A stretch of 64,000 nucleotides of DNA from Chryseobacterium cucumeris (GTDB taxonomy: Bacteria > Bacteroidota > Bacteroidia > Flavobacteriales > Weeksellaceae): NCBI RefSeq assembly GCF_001593385.1, contig NZ_LUVZ01000047.1, forward strand, positions 62,001 through 126,000, in the 5' to 3' direction. A program made the translations under genes and the position numbers. Shown here piece by piece: positions 9,614 to 17,978 of this stretch; the first letter of the stretch is position 1, and the number at the start of each line of letters is the position of its first letter. The notes under the pieces were generated by a model. The model did no database searches. It was not told the DNA's origin and was given only the letters and a program-made list of their open reading frames with translations.

Positions 9614-9702
9614 GATTTTTGAAATTTATTGTAGGGCTTTCAAAAAGCGTGAAAAACTATATAAAAATTAATTAAAAAAAAATTAAAAAGATATATTCGT
9701 AT

Positions 9703-10953
9703 TTAACTGTTTACGAGAAGACTTACCAGATCCTGAATCACCTTTTGGGAAACAAAATCCATAAAGTCTACTCTTTCCAGATGTGGCATATATAATTTGG
9801 AGGTTACTTCCTGATCATTGATCCTGATTGTATAGTAAACCGTTCCTACATCTTTACCGTCTTCTCCTTTTCCTGGCCCAGCAACGCCTGTTGTAGAAAG
9901 GGAAATATGAGTTTCAAACAATTCCTGACACCCTTTGGCCATTTCCTGTGCCACCTGTTCACTCACTACAGTGAACTCATCAACGGTTTCTCTGGAAACA
10001 TTTAGAATTTTAATCTTTTTCTCTGTGGCATAAGCTACCATTCCCCCTAGAAAATATTTTGAGCTTCCGGAAACTGAAGTAATCATTTTGGCCAGTTCAC
10101 CTCCTGTGCAGCTTTCTGCAGTAGAAATCGTCAAATTTCTTTCAGTGAGCATTTCTGCCAGAATATTTTCTATTTTATCTTCAGTTACGGCAATTACATG
10201 ACCTTGTACCAAAGGAAGTAATTTTTGAATTTCTTCTTCTGTTCTTTGTTTCAATTGTTCTTCATTCTCACCGGAAGCTGTCAGACGGAGTTTTACACGT
10301 GTTCCTACCGGAAGATAAGACAGTGCAATATTTTCAGGAAGCGCCAGTTCCCATTCTTCAATTTTGTCTGCAAGGATACTCTCAGGAATTCCTACTACAG
10401 AAACAATTCTGGTATGGATATAATGAAGGCTGAATCTTTGCTGTAAATAAGGAATAATCTGATCCTTAATCAGTGGTTTTACTTCATAAGGAACTCCAGG
10501 AAGACTGTAGCACAATTTCCCGTCCTGTTCCATCATCATACATGGTGCCGTTCCGTAATGATTCTGAAAAACGATGGATTTTGTAGGTACAAAAGCCTGT
10601 TCTTTGTTTCTCTCCAGAATATCTGCGCGTCCTCTTCTTTCCATATAGCCTTTCAAATGATCGAAGGTTACCTCATCCAATGCAATTTCATCATTGAAAT
10701 ATTCGGCAAGTGCCTTTTTGGTTTTATCATCTCTGGTTGGCCCAAGTCCTCCGGTTGTAATGACTAAGTCTCCGGTTTCAAAGGCAGTACTTAAAGCATT
10801 TTTAATAGTTTCAATTTCGTCTGAGATTGTAAGAATCTGAATAACTTTTATTCCAATATTTTTAAGTTCAGTTGCAATAAAATTAGAATTGGTATCTACC
10901 GTATTTCCGGAAAGAATTTCATCCCCGATAGTAATCAGAACAGCTTTTTCCAT
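9703..10953 (-). CDS. cinA: CinA family nicotinamide-nucleotide amidase
   Basis: 416 aa, full length for the two-domain form. The N-terminal MoCF-type domain starts AVLITIGDEILSGNTVDTNS and contains TTGGLGPTRDD, linked to ADP-ribose pyrophosphatase activity in the family. The C-terminal CinA domain contains STAESCTGGELAKMI and GVAGPG, which deamidates nicotinamide mononucleotide in pyridine nucleotide salvage. It acts in the cytosol. The gene is single, 89 bp upstream of the fusion gene on the same strand and divergent from the small acidic protein at 11068. Confidence 0.93.
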   Translation of the reverse strand: MEKAVLITIGDEILSGNTVDTNSNFIATELKNIGIKVIQILTISDEIETIKNALSTAFETGDLVITTGGLGPTRDDKTKKALAEYFNDEIALDEVTFDHLKGYMERRGRADILERNKEQAFVPTKSIVFQNHYGTAPCMMMEQDGKLCYSLPGVPYEVKPLIKDQIIPYLQQRFSLHYIHTRIVSVVGIPESILADKIEEWELALPENIALSYLPVGTRVKLRLTASGENEEQLKQRTEEEIQKLLPLVQGHVIAVTEDKIENILAEMLTERNLTISTAESCTGGELAKMITSVSGSSKYFLGGMVAYATEKKIKILNVSRETVDEFTVVSEQVAQEMAKGCQELFETHISLSTTGVAGPGKGEDGKDVGTVYYTIRINDQEVTSKLYMPHLERVDFMDFVSQKVIQDLVSLLVNS

Positions 10954-11029
10954 ATATTTTTTTGTTGAAAAAAATTCTATGCAAATGACGGAAAATTCTA
11001 TGGCAGCGGCAATATAAATTGATTTTTTC

Positions 11030-11037
11030 TATTTTTG
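11030..11037 (+). promoter_or_regulatory. Promoter -7 element for the gene at 11068
   Basis: TATTTTTG matches the Bacteroidota -7 consensus TAnnTTTG. It lies 30 bp before the ATG at 11068 and overlaps an upstream TTG codon at 11035, which rules that codon out as the likely start. No clear -33 TTTG sits at the usual 19-bp spacing. Confidence 0.55.
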
Positions 11038-11067
11038 CCAGAATTATCAAAAACTACAATACAAATT

Positions 11068-11541
11068 ATGTCTAAATATGATGATGCGTCATGGCATTAT
11101 GGTGGTGATTTTCCGGAAGGACTTCCTCAGAAAAACGGGGCAACACATACAGGAATGTTTCTGAACTGGTGTATTCATAACAATCTGATCTCCGATGAAC
11201 TGAAAGAAGATGCTGCAGAAGAAATAGAAAAGGTAAAACGAAGAGAAATGACTGGAGCAGAATTTGTTATGGATTCCTGCGATGGAAAATTTTCCGAATA
11301 TGATCTGAATGAACTGGGAAATCTTTTTGCCAAAGACTATTATGCAGACGATACTGATTTCGGTAACCGATACAGTTCATTTGCTGATGATTATGTGAAT
11401 ATTTTTGATGCCAAAGCAGAGGAAAGCGACTACGAATACGAGACATTCTACCACATCGAAGACACCTACGAAAATTATGATCTGATGAAACAGGTTATTG
11501 ACCACCGTTTTGAAGAATGGAAGGAATATATAAACAGCTAA
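11068..11541 (+). CDS. Small acidic uncharacterised protein
   Basis: 157 aa, cytosolic and strongly acidic. The start at 11068 (MSKYDDASWHYGGDFP) is chosen because a -7 promoter element lies just upstream. The N-terminal block ASWHYGGDFPEGLPQKNG with THTGMFLNWCI is a conserved pattern I associate with a DUF family of small bacterial proteins (possibly DUF7832), whose function is unknown. It is monocistronic, divergent from cinA, and followed by a hairpin with a run of T. Confidence 0.75.
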   Translation: MSKYDDASWHYGGDFPEGLPQKNGATHTGMFLNWCIHNNLISDELKEDAAEEIEKVKRREMTGAEFVMDSCDGKFSEYDLNELGNLFAKDYYADDTDFGNRYSSFADDYVNIFDAKAEESDYEYETFYHIEDTYENYDLMKQVIDHRFEEWKEYINS

Positions 11542-11555
11542 AAGCTTAGAATAAA

Positions 11556-11609
11556 GAAAACAGAGAGCAAATTAGTTTAGGAACCTCATCTGTTTTCTTC
11601 GTTTTTTTT
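11556..11609 (+). terminator. Probable terminator
   Basis: GAAAACAGA at 11556-11564 pairs with TCTGTTTTC at 11589-11597 across a 24-nt loop and is followed by a long T tract. The loop is large, so it may be a weak terminator. Confidence 0.5.
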
Positions 11610-12151
11610 TATTGGTTATGCTTTACCCAGGTCAGTTCATCAGTATTATAGCCTATTTTTTTTGCTTTCTGAATGAAACGCTGGCGGATGCTTTCAGGAA
11701 TATTGGTAGTACGGGAAAGAATCCATAAATATTTTAAACTGCTTCCTGCTACAAGAGCATATTGATAGTCTTCATCAATATCTATAACGTTATAACCCGC
11801 CCATATTGGTTTAAAAAATGAAACTTTAAGGCGTGCTTCTGTCGGGTCTTTTACAAATTTTGCCTCTCCAATAGATTCATTCCATACTTTTTTAACGTAA
11901 TCATACCCTTTATTTCTGACCTGAACTGTTCCATCCGGATTCTCTGTATACTCTGCAGTAACATTGTCCATATTTTTCTCGAACCTGTAATCAAAACGGG
12001 CAATCTCATACCATCTGCCCAGATATTTTTTAAGATCAAAATTCTTTACAGCAAATGCACCTCTGGGAATCCTTACAGAATAGGAATTGAAAACGATAAG
12101 CCCCAATGCTCCTAACGAAACGGGAAGTATAATTTTATGAATAGTTTTCAT
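11609..12151 (-). CDS. Lipocalin (Blc-like)
   Basis: 180 aa. The lipocalin signature GRWYEIARFDYRFEKN follows an N-terminal hydrophobic segment (about residues 5-27). Further family features are the Thr-Ala-x-Tyr strand (VTAEYTENPDG), the basic strand ending in RNKGY, and YALVAG..LWILSRT near the C-terminus. Bacterial Blc lipocalins bind lipids at the envelope. No lipobox Cys is seen, so the N-terminus is either a signal peptide or a membrane anchor. It is a single gene, convergent with the gene at 11068. Confidence 0.9.
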   Translation of the reverse strand: MKTIHKIILPVSLGALGLIVFNSYSVRIPRGAFAVKNFDLKKYLGRWYEIARFDYRFEKNMDNVTAEYTENPDGTVQVRNKGYDYVKKVWNESIGEAKFVKDPTEARLKVSFFKPIWAGYNVIDIDEDYQYALVAGSSLKYLWILSRTTNIPESIRQRFIQKAKKIGYNTDELTWVKHNQ

Positions 12152-12225
12152 GACAGAAAGATTTTGTATGGTTGTTATAAAAACGTCAAAAATAATGCCT
12201 TAAGTCTGTTAAGGTACAATAAATT

Positions 12226-12960
12226 CTATGAAAATACTTTCAGGAAATTATCTTTAAAGCTTCCTGAAACCTCAATTTCTGTATCATCAGACAGCATCAC
12301 TGTTCCGCTTTTATGGTAGGATTTCACAAAACCTGTATTGATAATATGGGAACGGTGAACCCTCACAAACGGATTTTCCAGAAGATCATCAAAGTGTTTC
12401 AGAAAGCGGCATACCATCTTCTTTGAACCATCCGTAAGATATACCTGAGTGAAATTTCCATCCGCCTGAAGTCTTACAATATCTTCGGTTTTTACGACGT
12501 CAAATCCTTGTAAAGTTGGCAAAATCAATTGCTGTTTTTCAGGTTTTAATTTCAGGTTTTCAAGAAGGATTTTATTCCGGTTGAGTTCATCTTTTTTCTC
12601 AAGACTTTCTGTTACTTTATTGACTGCAAGAATCAGTTCCTGAATATCAATAGGTTTTAGAATATAATAACTTGCTGATTTATTTAAAGCCTGTAATGAA
12701 TATTGTGAAAATGCAGTAATGAAAATAGTTTCATAGGAGAATTCTTTGGTAGCTTCCAGTACATCAAAGGCATTTCCAAAAGGCATTTCCACATCCAGGA
12801 AGACCAGCTGAGGCTGCTTTTCAGCGATTAATGGTACGGCTTCTTTAATATTTTCAGCTTCACCCAGAATTTCCACTTGCGGACAATATTTGGTCAGATA
12901 GTTTCGTAAAACTTCTCTTGCTATGAGTTCATCATCTATAATTACAGCTTTTATTTTCAT
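12226..12960 (-). CDS. LytTR family response regulator
   Basis: 244 aa from the ATG at 12960 (MKIKAVIIDDE); a longer reading from 12987 is possible but begins outside the receiver fold. The receiver domain covers 1-120, with D9-D10 and phospho-acceptor D56 in FLDVEMP. The C-terminal LytTR DNA-binding domain spans about 140-240 (VVKTEDIVRLQADGNFTQVY, VRVHRSHIINTGFV). LytTR proteins bind pairs of short direct repeats about two helical turns apart. Such pairs (ACCAAGT, 21 bp spacing) lie at 15352, 15524 and 16512. The likely partner kinase is at 13515-15308, with one small gene between them. Confidence 0.93.
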   Translation of the reverse strand: MKIKAVIIDDELIAREVLRNYLTKYCPQVEILGEAENIKEAVPLIAEKQPQLVFLDVEMPFGNAFDVLEATKEFSYETIFITAFSQYSLQALNKSASYYILKPIDIQELILAVNKVTESLEKKDELNRNKILLENLKLKPEKQQLILPTLQGFDVVKTEDIVRLQADGNFTQVYLTDGSKKMVCRFLKHFDDLLENPFVRVHRSHIINTGFVKSYHKSGTVMLSDDTEIEVSGSFKDNFLKVFS

Positions 12961-13135
12961 CAGATCAGATTTTAGGTGGCAGATCATTAGATTGCAGTTG
13001 CAAATTAGGAATATTTAACCAACCTTACAATTTGCTGACACAAGTTCTCTAGCCATACTTTTGGTAACTTTTATTGCAGGAAAGGTGCAAAAGAATTATT
13101 TTAGAGATTAAAATTAATAAACCAGACAAAATCAT

Positions 13136-13489
13136 ATGAAATCAAAACTTCTTATTCTTTGCTGCATGAGTATATTCAGTTTTTCTTTTTCACAGATGAA
13201 AATTTCAGAAAGAGAGGATATCAGTAAGATCAATAAAAACTGGAGACTTACAAAAACCAATTCCGGAACGTATGGAATTTCAGATGTAAGCGGAAAAATC
13301 ATCACTCAACCTGTGTATTCCAGGATTAATAAATTCGGTGAATACTCTGAGGACCTGGCATTGGTAAAAAACATAACGGGGACCTATGGATTTATTAACC
13401 GTTCAGGTACTGAAATCATTCCTGCCCATTATGAACTGGACTATATCAAAAAGAATTTTTCTGTTTTAAAGAAAAAATATATCAAATAG
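13136..13489 (+). CDS. Secreted WG-repeat protein
   Basis: 117 aa. A signal peptide (MKSKLLILCCMSIFSFSFSQ) precedes two WG/KWG-type repeats: GTYGISDVSGKIITQPVY and GTYGFINRSGTEIIPAHY. The family forms small beta modules of unknown binding role in the envelope of Bacteroidota. It is short for the family, which often has five or more repeats. It lies between the LytTR regulator and the kinase and is transcribed opposite to both. I see no ACCAAGT operator in front of it. Confidence 0.85.
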   Translation: MKSKLLILCCMSIFSFSFSQMKISEREDISKINKNWRLTKTNSGTYGISDVSGKIITQPVYSRINKFGEYSEDLALVKNITGTYGFINRSGTEIIPAHYELDYIKKNFSVLKKKYIK

Positions 13490-13514
13490 AAACCACAGAT
13501 CGATTTGAATTCAA

Positions 13515-15308
13515 TTACTTCAAATTGACCTGGATAGTTACCAAAACACCATTACTATTTTCCTTATCCTTTACAGAGCAGGTGATCTCTTTTTTGTAGA
13601 GATCATTCAGAAGTTGAATTCTTTCCAGCGTATTTTTCATCCCTCTTCCCTCTCGGGTCTTTTGGTGCTGGGTTTTCTGCTTTTTACTTTCTTCAATACC
13701 TATTCCGTTGTCTTCAATAAGAATGTTCAGATGAGACTCACTTTTTTTAAAGCTTAATTTTAAAAATCCTTTGTCAGTTCTGTAGCGGAGTCCGTGCCAG
13801 ACAGCATTTTCCAGAAACGGCTGTATCAGCATTCCCGGAATTTGCAGATTTTGCATATTCAGGCTTTGATCTACTTCAATTTCATAATCAAATTTATCTG
13901 CGAAACGCGTTTTTTCCAGAGCAAGATAATTCTGAAGAAGATCCAGCTCCTGCTGAAAAGGAATAAAATCTTCAGTGGAATTTTCCATTACACCGCGCAT
14001 CAGCTTCGAAAATTTGGTAAGATACTGATTCGCTTCAAGCTCATTATTGGTGGCTATAAAATGGTTGACACTATTTAAACTGTTGAAAATAAAATGAGGA
14101 TTCATCTCACGACGTAACGACTGAAGGGCAATTTTCTTATTTTTCGTCTGAACCTTTTTCAGGGTGCTGAAAATAAACATGATTAGTCCTGTCAGCAAAA
14201 CCAATGCACCGATCAGACTGTAATTAAAGACATTTTTCTTTCGTATAAGTTCGTCTTTAAGCTCTTTTTCTTTTTCCAGCTGTGAGATTCGTTGCTCTGT
14301 ATCTTCGAGAATTTTATTATCAACAAGGCTTCTGTCTTTGGAAACAAGATTCGGAAGTTTTCCCAAAAAATCTCTGTACAGCTGAACTGAGGCATCCACA
14401 TTTCCTGAAATCGCATAAAGGCTATCCAGTTTCTTTACACTTCTTTGTGCTTCCAGCGTATGACCTTTGTCTAAAGCAATTCCGTAGGCATTTTTCAAAA
14501 GGTCTACGGCTTCTTTAGGATCATTCTTTTTAATATAGATATCGGCCAGCTCCTGAATCTGATTCACTTTTTCCTGTGAGTTCTCTTTCACAAAATCCTC
14601 CTTCAGAACTTTCTTTTTAGCTTCAATAGCTTTCTCAAAGTTTTTGTTTTCCACATAAAGATCTGCCAGTTTCTGATTGATGGCGAGCGCTTGCTGAGGA
14701 GCTTCTTTTTTAGAAATTTTATAGGCTGTATTCAAATTTTCTTCGGCACTGGAAACGTCTTTCTGTCTCAGATTAACATCTGCAAGCTGGCTGTAACTTT
14801 CTGCAAGATCGCCCTGTTCATTTTCTTTTTTGGTCAGATTGATATTATTCTGAATGGCTTCTGCTTTGAGCTCCGGTGTGGGAGAAGAAAGTCTTGCTAC
14901 ATCATTAGCATTGACCGCTTTACTTTTTTCACTATAGCTTACCTGTGCAGCCATGCTGTAATTGCTGATGGCTGGTGTTATTTTATTCTGCTTTTCCTGT
15001 GACTGGGCTAATCTTCGGGTAGCTTTCTCAATATTGGGCTTATCGTTGAGTTTTTCATACAGCTTCTTGGCTTTTGTATAATATTCTTCACTTTTCGCAA
15101 AGTTCCCGCCATTGAAGAATGTTTCTCCAATATTATAATAAGAATCTGCCTGGGCAGGTTCATTTTTCTTGTCCATTGCTTTTTTCAGCTTCTTCGTTTC
15201 TACCTGTACTTCTTCCACAGCAGCACTGCTGTTAGTAGTGGTTTGGGAATAGATTATATTTCCCAAAAGCACAAGTAAAACGATAGTAAAGAGTTTAAGC
15301 ATTTTCAT
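13515..15308 (-). CDS. LytS-type sensor histidine kinase with TPR repeats
   Basis: 597 aa. Signal-like N-terminus (residues 1-21), then TPR-like helical repeats over about 50-330, a coiled segment, one membrane helix near 365-385, and a His_kinase domain with phospho-acceptor H405 in NPHFIFNSLNS. An HATPase region follows (PGMLIQPFLENAVWHGL, IEDNGIGI, GRGMKNTLERI). The periplasmic TPR part suggests sensing of peptides or protein partners. The partner is probably the LytTR regulator at 12226-12960. The promoter is unusually complete and close to the start codon, and a paired operator lies directly upstream, pointing to autoregulation. Confidence 0.93.
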   Translation of the reverse strand: MKMLKLFTIVLLVLLGNIIYSQTTTNSSAAVEEVQVETKKLKKAMDKKNEPAQADSYYNIGETFFNGGNFAKSEEYYTKAKKLYEKLNDKPNIEKATRRLAQSQEKQNKITPAISNYSMAAQVSYSEKSKAVNANDVARLSSPTPELKAEAIQNNINLTKKENEQGDLAESYSQLADVNLRQKDVSSAEENLNTAYKISKKEAPQQALAINQKLADLYVENKNFEKAIEAKKKVLKEDFVKENSQEKVNQIQELADIYIKKNDPKEAVDLLKNAYGIALDKGHTLEAQRSVKKLDSLYAISGNVDASVQLYRDFLGKLPNLVSKDRSLVDNKILEDTEQRISQLEKEKELKDELIRKKNVFNYSLIGALVLLTGLIMFIFSTLKKVQTKNKKIALQSLRREMNPHFIFNSLNSVNHFIATNNELEANQYLTKFSKLMRGVMENSTEDFIPFQQELDLLQNYLALEKTRFADKFDYEIEVDQSLNMQNLQIPGMLIQPFLENAVWHGLRYRTDKGFLKLSFKKSESHLNILIEDNGIGIEESKKQKTQHQKTREGRGMKNTLERIQLLNDLYKKEITCSVKDKENSNGVLVTIQVNLK

Positions 15309-15312
15309 AAAA

Positions 15313-15343
15313 CAAAGATATACATATATATAGTCTGCTCAAA
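15313..15343 (-). promoter_or_regulatory. Promoter of the histidine kinase gene
   Basis: On the minus strand TTTG (15340-15343) is followed after exactly 19 bp by TATCTTTG (15313-15320), a perfect Bacteroidota TTTG-N19-TAnnTTTG promoter. Only 4 nt separate the -7 element from the ATG at 15308, so the transcript should be leaderless or nearly so. Confidence 0.75.
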
Positions 15344-15351
15344 AACTATTC

Positions 15352-15379
15352 ACCAAGTGAAGTTTCCCCTTCACCAAGT
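15352..15379. promoter_or_regulatory. Putative LytTR operator 1
   Basis: ACCAAGT at 15352-15358 and again at 15373-15379, exactly 21 bp apart, with TTC before the second copy. It lies 8 bp upstream of the -33 element of the kinase promoter. It is on the opposite strand relative to the kinase; the same pair also faces the + gene at 15619. Confidence 0.65.
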
Positions 15380-15523
15380 TGAGTGTTTGATACTCTGGGG
15401 TAAGATGATTTTTTTTAAAATAAAGAGAAGGTCACCACTTAAGCATTTAAACAAAATTAAGTCTCTTGATTCTATTAATGGTTTAAAAGATTTTTTTTCA
15501 AAACAATACTTTTTTCAAGACTC

Positions 15524-15551
15524 ACCAAGTGAAAACTCTATTTCACCAAGT
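15524..15551 (+). promoter_or_regulatory. Putative LytTR operator 2 (SIMPL gene)
   Basis: ACCAAGT at 15524-15530 and 15545-15551, a 21-bp period. A promoter-like TAATTTTAC begins at 15579, 28 bp after the last base of the pair. No -33 TTTG is present at the expected place, which fits an activator-dependent promoter. Confidence 0.7.
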
Positions 15552-15618
15552 CTCCCGGAATCTGGTTTCTGATCAGCGTAATTTTACATCAGAATTAAAA
15601 ATTTAAAAACAGGAAATT

Positions 15619-16293
15619 ATGAAATTGAAACATTTTTTATTAATCGGAATTTTAACCCTTGGAAGCTTTGTAAATGCTCAGGAAGTAAAGAAAAACGCCA
15701 TTGAAGTAACAGGCGTTGCCGAAATGGAAGTGGAACCGGATGAAATTATCTTTAGCATCGGGATAAAAGCTGATAATAAAAACGATCTGGCAGATAATGA
15801 AAAGAAGTTATTTGATATTTTAAAAAATGCAGGAGTAAAGAACGAGGATATCAAATTCAAAGCGATGTACCAGAATATCTATTCTAAGACAGCTAAGTTT
15901 TCTAAGAACTATCAGTTTAAAGCCGGTACAAAATCAAACCTCAGCAAAATCTTTGAAGACCTGAATCAAAAGTGGGTAAGCAGCCTGAATATTGCAGAGG
16001 TAAAGAATACTAAAATTGCGGATTTCAAAAAAACAGTGAAGATCAATGCTTTGAAAGCCGCTAAAGAAAAAGCAGACTACCTACTGGAAAGCATGGGTAA
16101 AAAAACAGGAAACGCTCTTGAAATTGTAGAGATAGAAGACTACACCAGTGATGTGATCATGCCTGCAGCTTATAAAGGAAGATCTTACGGTGTGCAGGTG
16201 GAAATGGCTGATGCTCCTGTAGATTATTCTTTTGATAATATTGAAAATATCAAGCTGAAATACAGCATCAAAACAAAATATGAAATCCTTTAA
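15619..16293 (+). CDS. SIMPL domain-containing periplasmic protein
   Basis: 224 aa. Signal peptide MKLKHFLLIGILTLGSFVNA, then a SIMPL (DUF541) domain: IEVTGVAEMEVEPDEIIFSI, a DILKNAGVKNEDIK helix, and the KINALKAAKEKADYLLESMGKK block. Family members are periplasmic or outer-membrane associated oligomers linked to stress tolerance, of unknown biochemical role. The gene follows operator 2 and a -7-like TAATTTTAC, and ends in a hairpin terminator, so it is monocistronic. Control by the adjacent LytTR system is an inference from the shared operator. Confidence 0.92.
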   Translation: MKLKHFLLIGILTLGSFVNAQEVKKNAIEVTGVAEMEVEPDEIIFSIGIKADNKNDLADNEKKLFDILKNAGVKNEDIKFKAMYQNIYSKTAKFSKNYQFKAGTKSNLSKIFEDLNQKWVSSLNIAEVKNTKIADFKKTVKINALKAAKEKADYLLESMGKKTGNALEIVEIEDYTSDVIMPAAYKGRSYGVQVEMADAPVDYSFDNIENIKLKYSIKTKYEIL

Positions 16294-16308
16294 AATAACA
16301 GATGTGAG

Positions 16309-16334
16309 AAAGCTGCCTTTTGGGCGGCTTTTTT
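16309..16334 (+). terminator. Terminator after the SIMPL gene
   Basis: AAGCTGCC at 16309-16316 pairs with GGCGGCTT at 16323-16330 (one G-T pair), followed by a T run. Confidence 0.85.
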
Positions 16335-16411
16335 GTTTTTGTACTATTGGGTTATCGGGTTATGGCTGAAGAAAAATACCTGTCGATCTTTTAAAGTTTT
16401 TCGAATGGTAA

Positions 16412-16437
16412 AGGCCTCGACTCCACTCAGCCTGACA
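16412..16437. repeat. Dispersed-repeat-like word
   Basis: The sequence around ctcgactccactcagcctga resembles a short interspersed word (TCGACTCCGCTCAGCCTGAC in its usual form) that I recall from many Bacteroidota intergenic regions. Only one copy is in this window, so the call rests on memory. Confidence 0.35.
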
Positions 16438-16511
16438 GTATTGAAATGATACATTAGATTTATTACTATCACACTAAACATACAATTAGAGCCTTCCTTA
16501 TTTTGTCATCC

Positions 16512-16539
16512 ACCAAGTGAAACTTTCCGTTCACCAAGT
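16512..16539 (+). promoter_or_regulatory. Putative LytTR operator 3 (VWA gene)
   Basis: ACCAAGT at 16512-16518 and 16533-16539, a 21-bp period. TAATTTTAC starts at 16567, 28 bp after the pair, the same geometry as operator 2. The flanks also match (GTGAAA after the first unit, TTC before the second). Confidence 0.7.
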
Positions 16540-16645
16540 TTCGTGATTTCAAGCCTCAAATAGGGATAATTTTACTTCAGGAATTTAAAATAATAAGGAT
16601 TTAAAGATTTCCGATTACAACAAATAACCAATAAAAAACAACAAT

Positions 16646-17836
16646 ATGACAACTTTAAAAATCTTAGCACTTGCAGCAGGTACAGCTTTCTTAAGCTCCG
16701 GAAACATTCAGGAAAACCTTGCTGCAAAAAGTAATACTGACGATCATTTACCGGAACAAAAAGCAACATTAATTCCGCTAACCTCAACGGTAAAAGACAA
16801 TAAAATTCAGGTTGCTCTTCTCCTTGATACTTCCAATAGTATGGACGGACTGATTGATCAGGCAAAATCCAGACTGTGGAATATTGTGAATACGCTGACC
16901 ACTCTTAAATACAACGGAAAAGCTCCCCAGATCGAAATTGCACTGTATGAATACGGCAACGACGGAATTCGTGATGAAAATTACATCCGTCAGGTAACTC
17001 CCCTCACTCAGGATCTGGATCTTGTTTCTGAAAAGCTGTTCGCATTAAGAACCAATGGCGGCAGTGAATATTGTGGTGCTGTGATCCGTGATGCTGCTGC
17101 CAACCTGAACTGGGACAGCAATGAGAAAAGTATGAAACTGATTTATATCGCAGGTAATGAAGCATTTGATCAGGGAAAAATAAATTATAAGGAAGTTGTT
17201 TTAAAAGCGAAAGGTAAAAATATTTACACCAACACCATTTTCTGCGGAAGCCGCGAAGAGGGAATCCAAACGTTCTGGCAAAACGGGGCATCTCTGGGAG
17301 GTGGAAAATACTTCAATATCGACAGCGACAGAAAAGTGATGTACATTGAAACACCTTACGACAAAAGAATTTCCGAATGCAATGCCAGGTTAAATGATAC
17401 TTATATCTACTACGGAAATCATGGTTCAGAGTACAGGCTTAAGCAGATCACACAGGATAAAAACGCAGAAATGCAGTCAGCTTCCAATCTGGTAGAAAGA
17501 ACAGTTGCCAAATCTAAAAAGAATGCTTACAAAAATGATCACTGGGATCTGGTAGATAAAGCTGAAAAAGATGCCGGATTTATCACCAATGTTAAAGAAA
17601 GTGAACTTCCTGCCGAGTTGAAAGGAAAAAGCAAGGAAGAAATTCAAAAAACGATTGCTGCCAAATCTGCGGCACGCGATACAATTCAAAAGGAAATAGA
17701 AGAACTTTCCAAAAAACGCCAGGGTTATATTGATTCCGAAATGAAAAAAAGAGGAACAGAAGATTCTGATGATTTGGGAAAAGCCATTGAGAGTTCTATT
17801 GTTGAACTTGCTAAAAAGAACGGGTATAGTTTGTAG
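16646..17836 (+). CDS. VWA domain-containing protein
   Basis: 396 aa. The N-terminus (MTTLKILALAAGTAFLSSG) is signal-like. A von Willebrand A domain begins near residue 52 with VALLLDTSNSMDGLIDQAKS; DTSNS is an intact MIDAS metal-binding motif. It continues through IEIALYEYGNDG and KLIYIAGNEAFDQG. The C-terminal third is helical and Lys/Glu-rich, suggesting coiled coil. VWA domains mediate metal-dependent protein contacts; the partner is unknown. The gene follows operator 3 and probably belongs to the same LytTR regulon as the SIMPL gene. Confidence 0.88.
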   Translation: MTTLKILALAAGTAFLSSGNIQENLAAKSNTDDHLPEQKATLIPLTSTVKDNKIQVALLLDTSNSMDGLIDQAKSRLWNIVNTLTTLKYNGKAPQIEIALYEYGNDGIRDENYIRQVTPLTQDLDLVSEKLFALRTNGGSEYCGAVIRDAAANLNWDSNEKSMKLIYIAGNEAFDQGKINYKEVVLKAKGKNIYTNTIFCGSREEGIQTFWQNGASLGGGKYFNIDSDRKVMYIETPYDKRISECNARLNDTYIYYGNHGSEYRLKQITQDKNAEMQSASNLVERTVAKSKKNAYKNDHWDLVDKAEKDAGFITNVKESELPAELKGKSKEEIQKTIAAKSAARDTIQKEIEELSKKRQGYIDSEMKKRGTEDSDDLGKAIESSIVELAKKNGYSL

Positions 17837-17841
17837 TTGAA

Positions 17842-17873
17842 CAGGCAGTCTTTTTGTGACTGCCTGCTTTTTT
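17842..17873 (+). terminator. Terminator after the VWA gene
   Basis: CAGGCAGTC at 17842-17850 pairs with GACTGCCTG at 17858-17866, followed by a T run. Confidence 0.9.
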
Positions 17874-17875
17874 AA

Positions 17876-17929
17876 ACCACCCCGTCAAAAATTCTTTGAA
17901 TTTTTGACACCCCTCCACAGGAGGGGAAT
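17876..17929 (+). repeat. Two-hairpin intergenic repeat, copy B
   Basis: Perfect arms in both hairpins: GTCAAAAATTC / GAATTTTTGAC around TTT, then CCCCTCC / GGAGGGG around ACA. It starts 3 bp after the VWA terminator. The tail block seen near copies A and C is absent. Confidence 0.85.
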
Positions 17930-17978
17930 TGGGCACAACAATTGGAGTATTGTCATATATAAGACAAAGCATGAAAAT

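Noticed and set aside
11035..11067. TTG at 11035 as start of the small acidic protein
   Set aside because: It overlaps the -7 promoter element TATTTTTG, so transcription would begin downstream of it.
12988..13135. Search for an ACCAAGT pair in front of the LytTR regulator and WG-repeat genes
   Set aside because: Only a weak acacaagt-like word is present without a second unit 21 bp away.
15352..15407. Operator 1 as activator of a + strand promoter
   Set aside because: At 28 bp downstream there is no TAATTTTAC-like element, only an A/T run, unlike operators 2 and 3.
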